A stretch of 13,120 bases of DNA from Collinsella sp. (GTDB lineage: Bacteria > Actinomycetota > Coriobacteriia > Coriobacteriales > Coriobacteriaceae). Positions 1 to 6,310 of this stretch are shown one piece after another (within the stretch, counting starts at the first letter, position 1; the number at the start of each line of letters is the position of its first letter). The stretch spans positions 1 through 13,120 of the forward strand of contig DYAA01000093.1 of assembly GCA_019419405.1 (NCBI GenBank). Reading direction: 5' to 3'. Below the pieces are notes generated by a model. That model was given only the letters and a program-made list of their open reading frames with translations, searched no databases and was not told the DNA's origin. The translations under genes were made by a program, and so were the position numbers.

Positions 1-1291
1 CGTCGTTCTCCCCCATCGCGGTCGCGTAATAACCGCCCATCACGCCCTGCTGGCTCGTGAACTCGACGACGGCGTTGGACACCAGGTCTGCCTTGCACAG
101 GTGTGCGGCGCGAGCAGCGTCGGCGGCAAGATGGGCGCCCAGGTGAGCCTCGCGGGCGATAGCGAGCGCGAGCTGCTCGATGCGCTCGGACTTGGCGAGC
201 ACGCTACCGAGCTTCTCCTGGAAGGCAACCTTGGACAGACGCTCACGGAACTCGTCGAGGGAGATCTTCAGGTCCTCCTCGTAGAAGAACTTAGCGTCGT
301 CCAGACGGGCGCGCACGACGCGCTCGTTACCGTCGATCACTCGCTCGGCGTTCTCGGGCTTGCTGTTGGAGACGACCACGAACTCACGCGTCAGCTTGCC
401 CTCGCCGTCATAGATCGGGAAGTAGCGCTGGTTGGTGAGCATGGACTCGCAGATAATCTCGTGCGGGACCTTGAGGAACTCCTCGTCGAAAGTACCGACG
501 AGCACCGTCGGCCACTCGCAGAGGTTAATGACCTCCTCAAAGACCTTCTTGGGCGTATCGACATGGCAGCCGGGGCGAGCGGCCTCGACCTCGGAGATAC
601 CGGCAAGGATGGCCTCGCGACGGCGCTCGGCAGAAAGCACGCCGGAGTCCTCGAGTACCTGCTCGTAGGCGGCGGGGCTGGCGACAACGTGGTCACCGGG
701 GCCGAGCACGCGATGGCCGCGCGTGGTGTTGCCGCTCGTCACGTCGGCAAATGACACAGGCACAACATCCTCGCCCAGAAGGCAGCAAATCCAGCGGACC
801 GGGCGCACGAAGGTGGCGTGCTCGTGGCCCCAGCGCTGGGAGCGGTAGTTGGGCCACTGCAGGCCGGCAATGGTCTTCTCGCACAGGGCCGTCAGGATCG
901 GGGTTGCCGGTGCGGAGGGAATGTTCTTCTCGGCAAAGACATACTCGCGACCGTCGGTATCCTCACGACGGACCAGGTCCTCGGCAGCCACACCGCACTT
1001 GCGGGCGAAGCCCTGGGCGGCCTTGGTGGCGTTACCGTCAGCGTCGAAGGCGATGTTTGCCGCGGGGCCACGCTTGACCTCGTGAACCTCATCGGTCGCG
1101 GTGGCAACGTCGGCAACGAGCGCAGCCAGGCGACGCGGGCTCGAGATCACGCGGACCTCGCCGTGGGCCAGACCGGCCTCGTCGAGACCCTTGGCGATCA
1201 TGGTACCAAGCTGCTTGACGGCATTGTTCAGCGGTGCAGAGGGCATTTCCTCCGTACCGATCTCAAACAGGAAATCCTTAGCGTCTGCCAT
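1..1291 (-). CDS. glyS: Glycyl-tRNA synthetase beta subunit (partial, C-terminus off the left edge)
   Basis: This is the beta chain of the alpha2beta2 bacterial glycyl-tRNA synthetase, which charges tRNA-Gly together with GlyQ in the cytoplasm. About 430 residues from the start codon are visible without a stop; the family is usually near 690, so the C-terminal anticodon-binding part lies outside. Visible signatures are the N-terminal FEIGTEEMPSAP, a LTNQRYFPIYD segment, EKLGSVLAKSERI and MGGYYA just before the edge. The ATG at 1291 follows the glyQ stop after three bases (TAA-GCC-ATG), so the two subunits are almost certainly translated in a coupled way, as expected for subunits needed in equal amounts. 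The reading frame is open to base 1. Identification is firm; only the end is missing. Confidence 0.96.
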   Translation of the reverse strand, partial: MADAKDFLFEIGTEEMPSAPLNNAVKQLGTMIAKGLDEAGLAHGEVRVISSPRRLAALVADVATATDEVHEVKRGPAANIAFDADGNATKAAQGFARKCGVAAEDLVRREDTDGREYVFAEKNIPSAPATPILTALCEKTIAGLQWPNYRSQRWGHEHATFVRPVRWICCLLGEDVVPVSFADVTSGNTTRGHRVLGPGDHVVASPAAYEQVLEDSGVLSAERRREAILAGISEVEAARPGCHVDTPKKVFEEVINLCEWPTVLVGTFDEEFLKVPHEIICESMLTNQRYFPIYDGEGKLTREFVVVSNSKPENAERVIDGNERVVRARLDDAKFFYEEDLKISLDEFRERLSKVAFQEKLGSVLAKSERIEQLALAIAREAHLGAHLAADAARAAHLCKADLVSNAVVEFTSQQGVMGGYYATAMGEND

Positions 1292-1294
1292 GGC

Positions 1295-2206
1295 TTACGC
1301 CACCTCGCCTTCCTGGTCGGCATTCTCGTTGACTCCGGCGACCTCGGCCATGTAGGCCTCGCAGCACGCCTTGGCGACGGCGCGGACGCGCAGGATGTAG
1401 TTGGCACGCTCGACCGCGGACAGGGCGCCGCGGGCATCGAGCAGGTTGAAGGCGTGGCTGCACTTCATGACACAGTCGTACGCCGGCAACGGCAGCTTGC
1501 GCTCCAGGCAGGAATGGCACTCGGCCTCGTAGTCGTCAAACTTCTGACGCATCATCTCGACGTTGGCGACCTCAAAGTTATAGGCACTGAACTCGCGCTC
1601 GTTCTCGAGGAACACGTCGCCATAGGTCATGGGCGTGCCGTCGGGCAGATAGCTCCACACCAGATCGTAGACCGAGTTGACGCCCTGAGCGTACATGGCG
1701 ATACGCTCCAGGCCATAGGTGATCTCGACGGGCACGGGGTCGACCTCGATACCGCCCACCTGCTGGAAGTACGTGAACTGCGTGACCTCCATGCCGTTGA
1801 GCCAGACCTCCCAGCCAAGGCCCCAGGCGCCCAGCGTCGGGCTCTCCCAGTCGTCCTCGACAAAACGGACGTCATGGTCGTTGGGGTCCAGGCCAATGGC
1901 AGCAAGAGACCCCAGGTAAAGCTCCTGAGCATTAACCGGAGAGGGCTTAATGAGCACCTGGAACTGATAGTAGTGCTGCATGCGGTTAGGGTTCTCGCCG
2001 TAGCGGCCGTCGGCGGGACGGCGGCAGGGCTGCGCATAGCAGGTGCGCCATTCGGCGGGACCGAGCGAGCGCAGCGTGGTCGCGGTATGGAAGGTACCGG
2101 CACCGACCTCGGAGTCATAGGGCTGCATAATGACGCAGCCCTGCTCGCCCCAGTACTGCTGGAGGCGCAGGATGATGTCTTGGAAGGAAAGCGATGAAGC
2201 GTTCAT
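1295..2206 (-). CDS. glyQ: Glycyl-tRNA synthetase alpha subunit
   Basis: This is the catalytic alpha chain of tetrameric glycyl-tRNA synthetase, a class II enzyme that forms glycyl-adenylate and charges tRNA-Gly with GlyS. The 303-residue product has the usual length. It opens with LSFQDIILRLQQYW, followed by GCVIMQPYDSEVGAGTFH and the YGENPNRMQHYYQFQV block, all typical of GlyQ. WEVWLNGMEVTQFTYFQQVGG and EITYGLERIAMYAQG follow as later conserved blocks. The start is ATG at 2206. A GAGGGG lies about 11 bases upstream and AGAGG only one base upstream, so the ribosome site is not ideal. It is preceded by lepB with a 59-base gap, and glyS begins three bases after its stop. The gap is too short for a T-box leader, so tRNA-dependent control as in many Firmicutes is unlikely here. 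Confidence 0.97.
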   Translation of the reverse strand: MNASSLSFQDIILRLQQYWGEQGCVIMQPYDSEVGAGTFHTATTLRSLGPAEWRTCYAQPCRRPADGRYGENPNRMQHYYQFQVLIKPSPVNAQELYLGSLAAIGLDPNDHDVRFVEDDWESPTLGAWGLGWEVWLNGMEVTQFTYFQQVGGIEVDPVPVEITYGLERIAMYAQGVNSVYDLVWSYLPDGTPMTYGDVFLENEREFSAYNFEVANVEMMRQKFDDYEAECHSCLERKLPLPAYDCVMKCSHAFNLLDARGALSAVERANYILRVRAVAKACCEAYMAEVAGVNENADQEGEVA

Positions 2207-2265
2207 GCCTCTAATATCCCCTCGTCGAAACGATTACACGGTTAGGTACTGTACTATAGCGGTTT

Positions 2266-2829
2266 TTAATCGATAGCGCCGATGCGGTTGAGCGGCCAGT
2301 AGCGCACAAGCGCCACAGCGATCAAATCAGAGCGATCGACGGGACCAAAGTAGCGCGAGTCGGCAGAGTTTTCGCGGTTGTCGCCCATCACCCACACGCA
2401 CCCGTCGGGAACGGTGTAGGGATAACTCACCTGGGCGCCAGGCGCTTGGACCGAAAGCGGCCAGCTCATGCCCGTCGTATAGTCCTCGTCGAGCGCTTGG
2501 CCGTCAACGACCACCTTGCCGTCCTGCAGGTCGACCGTCTGGCCGGCCGTGGCAATAACACGCTTGACAAGAACATCATGCTCGGAAGTGGCATCGGGGT
2601 TGTGGAACACCACGATATCACCCTGTTTGACGGGCTGACCGAGCTCGAGGCTCACCTTTTGTGCCAGGATCTGGTCGCCAATCTCGATCGTGTCCTCCAT
2701 GGAGCCGGTGGGTACCACAAAGGGCTCGACCACAAAGGTGCGGATCAGGAAGGTGGCCACGAGCGCGATCGCGATGACCGCGACCCACTCAAAAGCGCCC
2801 CTCAACGCGGAATGCTGCGATGGAACCAT
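2266..2829 (-). CDS. lepB: Signal peptidase I
   Basis: This membrane protease removes signal peptides from secreted proteins, using a Ser/Lys dyad outside the membrane. Counting from the chosen ATG, the 187-residue product has one hydrophobic segment at about residues 13-31, then PTGSMEDTI with the nucleophile Ser43 (box B), HDVLVKRVIATAG with the general base Lys89 (box D), and VMGDNRENSADSR (box E). Its size fits the short Gram-positive type. I chose ATG at 2829 because a GAGGAG lies exactly five bases upstream. A GTG at 2835 overlaps the trmD stop as GTGA, but the same GAGGAG would then abut it with no spacing. The gene sits between trmD and glyQ, a place where some actinobacteria have rplS then lepB. 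Confidence 0.95.
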   Translation of the reverse strand: MVPSQHSALRGAFEWVAVIAIALVATFLIRTFVVEPFVVPTGSMEDTIEIGDQILAQKVSLELGQPVKQGDIVVFHNPDATSEHDVLVKRVIATAGQTVDLQDGKVVVDGQALDEDYTTGMSWPLSVQAPGAQVSYPYTVPDGCVWVMGDNRENSADSRYFGPVDRSDLIAVALVRYWPLNRIGAID

Positions 2830-2831
2830 TC

Positions 2832-3590
2832 TCACTCCTCGCTCTGCGAATACGAAGCGTCCAGAATCTCCTGCGCGTATGCGCGCTCCTGGGGCGTAAG
2901 CCGTGCCGTCTCGATCAGGTCGGGACGCCAGCGGCAGGTGCGCTCGATGGCATTCTTACGGCGCCAGGCGTCAACCTTGGCATGGTCACCGCTCACGAGC
3001 ACCGGCGGCACGCCCTCGCCGTTGAATTCAGCAGGGCGAGTGTACTGCGCATACTCGAGCAGGCCTCCGTCCTCGGCGGTCGAGAACGACTCGTCGACGT
3101 TGCTCATCTCGTCACCAAGGGCGCCGGGAATCAGGCGTACGACAGCATCGGCAACGACCATAGCGGGAAGCTCGCCGCCCGTGAGCACGTAATCGCCGAT
3201 CGACAGGCGCTCGTCGGCATACGCATAGGCACGCTCGTCGACACCCTCGTAACGGCTGCACACAAACAGCAAGCGCTCGCTTTTGAGCAGGCGCTCGGCC
3301 ACATGCTGTGTAAAGGGCTCGCCACAGGGGGTAAAAAACACCACGGTGGGCTTAGGACCCTCGGAGCTAATAGCCTCGATGGCCTCGGCAATAGGCTCGA
3401 CCTTCATGAGCATGCCCTGCCCGCCGCCGTACGGCTCGTCATCGACGGTACGATGGCGGTCGTGCGTCCAGTCGCGCAGGTTATACGCCTTAAAATCAAA
3501 AAGGCCGGCCTTGCGGGCGCGGCCCAAAATCGATGTGGACATGACGGGCTCAAACATCTCGGGAAAGACCGAAAGGGTCTCAATCAGCAT
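2832..3590 (-). CDS. trmD: tRNA (guanine-37-N1)-methyltransferase
   Basis: TrmD transfers a methyl group from S-adenosylmethionine to G37 next to the anticodon in tRNAs reading CNN codons for Leu, Pro and Arg, which prevents +1 frameshifting. The 252-residue protein has normal length and the SPOUT trefoil-knot signatures: YGGGQGMLMK (about 54-63), YEGVDER (114-120) and SIGDYVLTGGE (130-140), followed by SNVDESF in which Asp166 matches the catalytic aspartate of the family. The ATG at 3590 has an excellent GGAGG five bases upstream, placed right after the rimM stop. It is the fourth gene of the rpsP operon. The stop TGA at 2832 lies two bases before the lepB ATG. Confidence 0.97.
   Translation of the reverse strand: MLIETLSVFPEMFEPVMSTSILGRARKAGLFDFKAYNLRDWTHDRHRTVDDEPYGGGQGMLMKVEPIAEAIEAISSEGPKPTVVFFTPCGEPFTQHVAERLLKSERLLFVCSRYEGVDERAYAYADERLSIGDYVLTGGELPAMVVADAVVRLIPGALGDEMSNVDESFSTAEDGGLLEYAQYTRPAEFNGEGVPPVLVSGDHAKVDAWRRKNAIERTCRWRPDLIETARLTPQERAYAQEILDASYSQSEE
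2835..2840 (-). promoter_or_regulatory. Ribosome binding site deciding the lepB start
   Basis: GAGGAG on the minus strand lies inside the last codons of trmD. It is five bases from ATG 2829 and directly adjacent to GTG 2835, so it supports the ATG as the lepB start. Confidence 0.65.
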
Positions 3591-3600
3591 GTTGTCCTCC

Positions 3601-4122
3601 CTACTTGTCCATATCGATCAGGCCGTCCATAACGTGGACGGAAATTGTTCCTGTGTCGGGAAGATCGAGCACAACCTGCTCGATCACGGGAATCAGTACC
3701 TCGCCGTACCGATCACCCTCGACAACCCAAACATCGTTAGCGGGCGTCGACATGATCTCGACGATCGTGCCGAGTGAACCGAAGCGCTCGTCGACCACCT
3801 CGCGACCCATCAGGTCGGTATAGGCGGCGTCGAGTGAATCGAGCTCAAAATCGTCACGATTTGCCAACACATAGCATCCCGTGATGCCCTCGGCGGCCGT
3901 CAAGTCGTCAATGCCCTCAAACAAGACCAGATCGCCATCGCCCGTATCGGTGACGGACACGACCGTGCAAAAGCGGTCGCGCTTGAGCGCCGGCGGCGTC
4001 AGGGCAACGCGCATACCCGGCTCTAATACAGAAGGAAGCCCCCGCAGCGGCTGCGCGAGGACCTCCCCCTTCCTTCCGTGCGGCTTGACCACACGGGCGA
4101 TGTTTTTGTACTGGGACCTCAA
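3601..4122 (-). CDS. rimM: 16S rRNA processing / 30S maturation factor RimM
   Basis: RimM binds ribosomal protein S19 and helps late assembly of the 30S head. The 173-residue product has the expected two-domain layout: an N-terminal RimM barrel beginning NIARVVKPHGRKGEV, and a C-terminal PRC-barrel-like half with DLMGREVVDERFGSLGTIVEI and NDVWVVEGDRYGEVLIPVIEQVV. The start must be TTG at 4122: an in-frame TAG lies at 4141-4143, no ATG or GTG occurs between, and the next in-frame GTG would cut into the conserved VKPHG region. The start is four bases after the khpA stop and lies in the loop of a hairpin described separately, which suggests coupling to khpA translation. trmD follows ten bases after its stop. 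Confidence 0.94.
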   Translation of the reverse strand: MRSQYKNIARVVKPHGRKGEVLAQPLRGLPSVLEPGMRVALTPPALKRDRFCTVVSVTDTGDGDLVLFEGIDDLTAAEGITGCYVLANRDDFELDSLDAAYTDLMGREVVDERFGSLGTIVEIMSTPANDVWVVEGDRYGEVLIPVIEQVVLDLPDTGTISVHVMDGLIDMDK

Positions 4123-4130
4123 GGTCCTAG
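4111..4130 (-). promoter_or_regulatory. RNA hairpin over the khpA stop and rimM start
   Basis: In the minus-strand transcript the arm CUAGGACC (4130-4123) pairs with GGUCCCAG (4118-4111), leaving a UUGA tetraloop (4122-4119). There is one A-C mismatch. The loop holds the UUG start of rimM, and the 5' arm holds the khpA UAG stop and the only weak ribosome-binding-like AGGA. The pairing is read directly from the sequence. The role in masking rimM initiation until khpA is translated is inference. Confidence 0.5.
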
Positions 4131-4411
4131 CCCAGAACCTCTACCTCGACAGCAGTGTCGAGGCGAGCGGCCAGTGCACGGGCGAGCGTGCGAATGGCCT
4201 TGATGGTACGGCCACGACGGCCGATGACCTTAGCGACGTCATCCTCGGCGACAGAAACCTCAATCGTAGAGGCGTCATCACCATCAATGACCTCAAGGCT
4301 CACGGAATCCGGGTCGTCGACGATCTGAACAACGAGATATTCGACGAGATCGGCGATGCGATCTGAGAGCATTGCCTCACCCTCGAGCTGTGCAGCGTCA
4401 ACCTCAGGCAC
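4127..4411 (-). CDS. khpA: KH-domain RNA-binding protein KhpA (YlqC family)
   Basis: KhpA is a small RNA chaperone with a single KH domain. In Gram-positive bacteria it pairs with KhpB (Jag/EloR) and affects cell division and envelope growth. The 94-residue protein shows SDRIADLVEYLVVQIVDDPDSV, then the KH core VAEDDVAKVIGRRGRTIKAIRTL with the GxxG loop GRRG at about 64-67. I start it at GTG 4411 because a GAGGAG lies six bases upstream, spanning the end of rpsP. An ATG at residue 14 (4372), nearer to where many homologues begin, also has a GAGG nearby and is a real alternative. The position between rpsP and rimM is the classic one for this gene in actinobacteria and Firmicutes. Confidence 0.93.
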   Translation of the reverse strand: MPEVDAAQLEGEAMLSDRIADLVEYLVVQIVDDPDSVSLEVIDGDDASTIEVSVAEDDVAKVIGRRGRTIKAIRTLARALAARLDTAVEVEVLG

Positions 4412-4414
4412 GAT

Positions 4415-4756
4415 TTACTCCTCGGCGCCCTCAGCGGCCTCAGCGGCAGCCTTAGCGGCCTCGGCCTCTTTGGCGAGCTGCTTCTTGGACTTCTTGACGA
4501 CGGTCTCGGTCTTCTCGCCCTCGTTGGCGGCCTTGACCAGAGCGGCGACGGCGTCGGTGAGCTGAGCGCCCTTGGACTGCCAGTCGGCGATCTTCTCGAG
4601 GTCGAGGTTGATGGTCTTGGGGGCGGTCATCGGGTTGTAGCGGCCAACCTCCTCGATGATACGACCGTCACGCGGGGCGCGGGAATCGGCGACGACGACA
4701 CGGTAGTACGGACGCTTCTTAGCGCCGTGACGAGCAAGGCGAATCTTGACTGCCAA
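4415..4756 (-). CDS. rpsP: Small subunit ribosomal protein S16
   Basis: S16 is a primary-binding protein of the 30S body. The protein begins with the hallmark AVKIRLARHGAKKRPYYR, followed by ADSRAPRDGRIIEEVGRYNP. The true start is TTG at 4756, giving 113 residues, because the family starts exactly here and a strong GGAGGAG lies six bases upstream. The frame stays open to 4792, but that would add twelve unrelated residues. After about residue 80 the protein carries a Lys/Glu/Ala-rich tail (KKSKKQLAKEAEAAKAAAEAAEGAEE) beyond the compact S16 fold, as in many actinobacteria. It is the first gene of the rpsP-khpA-rimM-trmD-lepB-glyQ-glyS run and has a recognisable promoter upstream. Confidence 0.97.
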   Translation of the reverse strand: MAVKIRLARHGAKKRPYYRVVVADSRAPRDGRIIEEVGRYNPMTAPKTINLDLEKIADWQSKGAQLTDAVAALVKAANEGEKTETVVKKSKKQLAKEAEAAKAAAEAAEGAEE

Positions 4757-4762
4757 AGGAAA

Positions 4763-4770
4763 CTCCTCCA
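4763..4770 (-). promoter_or_regulatory. Ribosome binding site deciding the rpsP TTG start
   Basis: TGGAGGAG on the minus strand ends six bases before TTG 4756. It is a near-perfect match to the anti-Shine-Dalgarno sequence and justifies the non-ATG start that protein alignment also demands. Confidence 0.8.
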
Positions 4771-4775
4771 ACCAA

Positions 4776-4790
4776 GCAGCTTTAGGCTGC
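4776..4790 (-). other. Small hairpin in the rpsP leader
   Basis: GCAGC and GCTGC flank a five-base loop (CTAAA on the transcript strand), six bases upstream of the rpsP ribosome binding site. The stem is only 5 bp. It could stabilise the leader or take part in feedback control, but it may be chance. Confidence 0.25.
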
Positions 4791-4812
4791 AACTACAAAC
4801 AAACAGTTGAAC

Positions 4813-4841
4813 ATAATACGCCATCGACGCGGGCAGGTGAA
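4813..4841 (-). promoter_or_regulatory. Promoter of the rpsP operon
   Basis: On the minus strand a -35 of TTCACC (4841-4836, 4 of 6 to consensus) is separated by exactly 17 bases from a -10 of TATTAT (4818-4813, 5 of 6). The predicted transcript begins near 4806, leaving a leader of about 50 bases. A weaker second candidate lies further upstream (TTGCAA near 4908-4913 with TAAGAT about 16 bases on). The remaining bases up to dinB show nothing else I can name. Confidence 0.6.
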
Positions 4842-4945
4842 GTCCGTGAGACCAACTTCTTCGGTGTAGTCGAGGGCAAATCCATATCTTAGACAAGAAT
4901 TCGGGATTTGCAAGCACATACACGCACCCCACATGAGCTGCGCGG

Positions 4946-4951
4946 TATACT
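4946..4951 (+). promoter_or_regulatory. Candidate -10 element of dinB
   Basis: TATACT (5 of 6 to consensus) lies six bases before ATG 4958. No convincing -35 hexamer occurs 16-18 bases upstream. Transcription from it would start at or next to the A of that ATG, giving either a leaderless message or a leader of about 39 bases for the preferred ATG at 4997. No LexA-type palindrome is seen near it. Confidence 0.4.
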
Positions 4952-4987
4952 CATGACATGGAAAGACGCGAACATACATACGGTTAT

Positions 4988-4991
4988 GAGG
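4988..4991 (+). promoter_or_regulatory. Ribosome binding site supporting dinB ATG 4997
   Basis: GAGG stands five bases before ATG 4997, whereas nothing similar precedes ATG 4958. It would lie within codons 11-12 if the upstream ATG were used. Confidence 0.5.
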
Positions 4992-4996
4992 ATGCC

Positions 4997-6211
4997 ATGG
5001 GCGTCACGCCGCCCCCCTGGACGGGTCCGGCGGTGGGCCTGATGGACCTCGATGCGTTTTTTGCGAGCGTGGAGATGCTCGACCACCCCGAGTGGCGCGG
5101 AAAGCCGCTCATCGTGGGCGGAGACGCCGATTCGCGTGGCGTCGTGTCCACGTGTTCGTATGAGGCACGTCGCTTTGGCGTGCACTCTGCCATGGCCTCG
5201 GCCGAGGCGCGGCGCTTGTGCCCGCAAGCCATTTGGACGCACGGGCACTTTGATCGCTACCGCGAGGTGAGCGCGCAGGTCATGGCAATTCTTGCCGAGG
5301 AGACGCCGCGCGTTGAGCGCGTATCCATCGACGAAGCCTTTATCGATATCACACCGGGTCGCTTTGCGCCCGAAGACCCGCTACTGGTTGCGCGGCGTAT
5401 AAGCGACCGCGTGGCAGCGCTGGGAGTGACCTGCTCCATTGGCGTGGGCTGCAACAAGACGGTCGCAAAGATCGCAAGCGAGCGTGATAAGCCGTTTGGG
5501 CTGACCATCGTGCGCCCCGGAACCGAGCAGCGCTTTTTGGCCGCGCTGCCGGTATCTGCCATGAGCGGCATCGGGCGCTCGGCCGAGGAGCGACTGCGCC
5601 GTATGCGCATCTACACGCTCGGCGAGCTGTCACGCGCGCCGGAATCCACCTTGGCCTCTATTTTTGGCGTCAACGGCGAACGTATGCGTCAGCGTGCGCT
5701 GGGACTTGAAATCTCCGAAGTCACGAGTCTCGATGAAGAGCGCGAGGTTAAATCGGTGAGCAATGAGCGCACCTTTGCGAAAGATTTGACTGAGCGCGGG
5801 GACATCGAAGCGGCGATTGCGCTGTTGGGCGAGTCAGTGGGACGCCGCCTGCGCCGTCAGGGACTGACGGGCGCCACGGTGACGCTCAAGCTCAAGTATT
5901 CGTATGGAAGCGGTCGCTCGGCACAGCGCCGGCTGCCCCATCCGACCGACGATGAGAACATCTTCGTGGCGGTTGCGCTCGAACTGCTCGACAACATTTG
6001 GCAGGAAGGCATGCATGTTCGCTTAGCAGGCATCGGCATGAGCGACTTTGACCATCAGGGCGGCATCCAGACCGACTTGTTCTGCGAAGTCGACGACCGC
6101 GGAGCCCAATCCAGCGACCGCCGCGAGCTCTCCGTCGCGATCGACGCCGTCCGAGACAAGTTCGGCGACACCGCCCTATCTTTCGGCCGCCAATCCCGCT
6201 TCAGCGATTAA
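4997..6211 (+). CDS. dinB: DNA polymerase IV (Y-family translesion polymerase)
   Basis: DinB copies damaged templates with low fidelity and takes part in mutagenesis and lesion bypass. From ATG 4997 the protein has 404 residues. It shows the palm motif GLMDLDAFFASVE with the first metal-binding aspartate and the steric-gate Phe, SYEARRFGVHSAM in the fingers, and RVSIDEAFIDIT with the catalytic Asp-Glu pair. SIGVGCNKTVAKIASERDKP and the helix-hairpin-helix SAMSGIGRSAEERLRRM follow. A little-finger domain ends with QTDLF, a probable sliding-clamp motif, about 45 residues from the C-terminus. I prefer ATG 4997 because GAGG lies five bases upstream; ATG 4958 is in frame, adds 13 poorly conserved residues and has no ribosome site, but could be used leaderless. 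It is the only plus-strand gene and is divergent from rpsP. Confidence 0.95.
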   Translation: MGVTPPPWTGPAVGLMDLDAFFASVEMLDHPEWRGKPLIVGGDADSRGVVSTCSYEARRFGVHSAMASAEARRLCPQAIWTHGHFDRYREVSAQVMAILAEETPRVERVSIDEAFIDITPGRFAPEDPLLVARRISDRVAALGVTCSIGVGCNKTVAKIASERDKPFGLTIVRPGTEQRFLAALPVSAMSGIGRSAEERLRRMRIYTLGELSRAPESTLASIFGVNGERMRQRALGLEISEVTSLDEEREVKSVSNERTFAKDLTERGDIEAAIALLGESVGRRLRRQGLTGATVTLKLKYSYGSGRSAQRRLPHPTDDENIFVAVALELLDNIWQEGMHVRLAGIGMSDFDHQGGIQTDLFCEVDDRGAQSSDRRELSVAIDAVRDKFGDTALSFGRQSRFSD

Positions 6212-6223
6212 CCGCCTTTGAGC

Positions 6224-6266
6224 AAAAAGAAAGCCGGGCAGGTGCGGAAAACCGCAACTGCCCGGC
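6224..6266 (-). terminator. Intrinsic terminator of the rplU-obgE-rsfS operon
   Basis: A near-perfect hairpin has outer arms GCCGGGCAG and CTGCCCGGC (6233-6241 with 6258-6266, 9 bp), one G-A mismatch, inner arms TGCGG and CCGCA (5 bp) and a four-base loop. On the minus strand it is followed by TTTCTTTTT (6232-6224), so it stops transcripts coming out of rsfS. On the plus strand no U-tract follows it, so it is not a classical terminator for dinB. Confidence 0.9.
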
Positions 6267-6310
6267 GAAATGCGCGAAGCTAGCTAAAAAGCCCCGTATC
6301 AAATGAGCTA

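Noticed and set aside
818..2197. A 459-codon open frame on the plus strand opposite glyS and glyQ
   Set aside because: Same cause: a codon-bias shadow of conserved synthetase genes, with no domain, no ribosome site and no family signature.
2207..2265. T-box riboswitch upstream of glyQS
   Set aside because: The 59-base gap after lepB is far too short for a specifier stem and antiterminator, and no T-box core sequence is present.
4966..4990. Possible LexA box, a GAAC followed later by GGTT near the dinB start
   Set aside because: The spacing and second half do not form the GAAC-4-GTTC palindrome known from Gram-positive LexA sites, and it would lie downstream of the probable start of transcription.
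6278..6285. AGCTAGCT palindrome between the terminator and rsfS
   Set aside because: Eight bases without flanking structure or a poly-U tract; no functional context.
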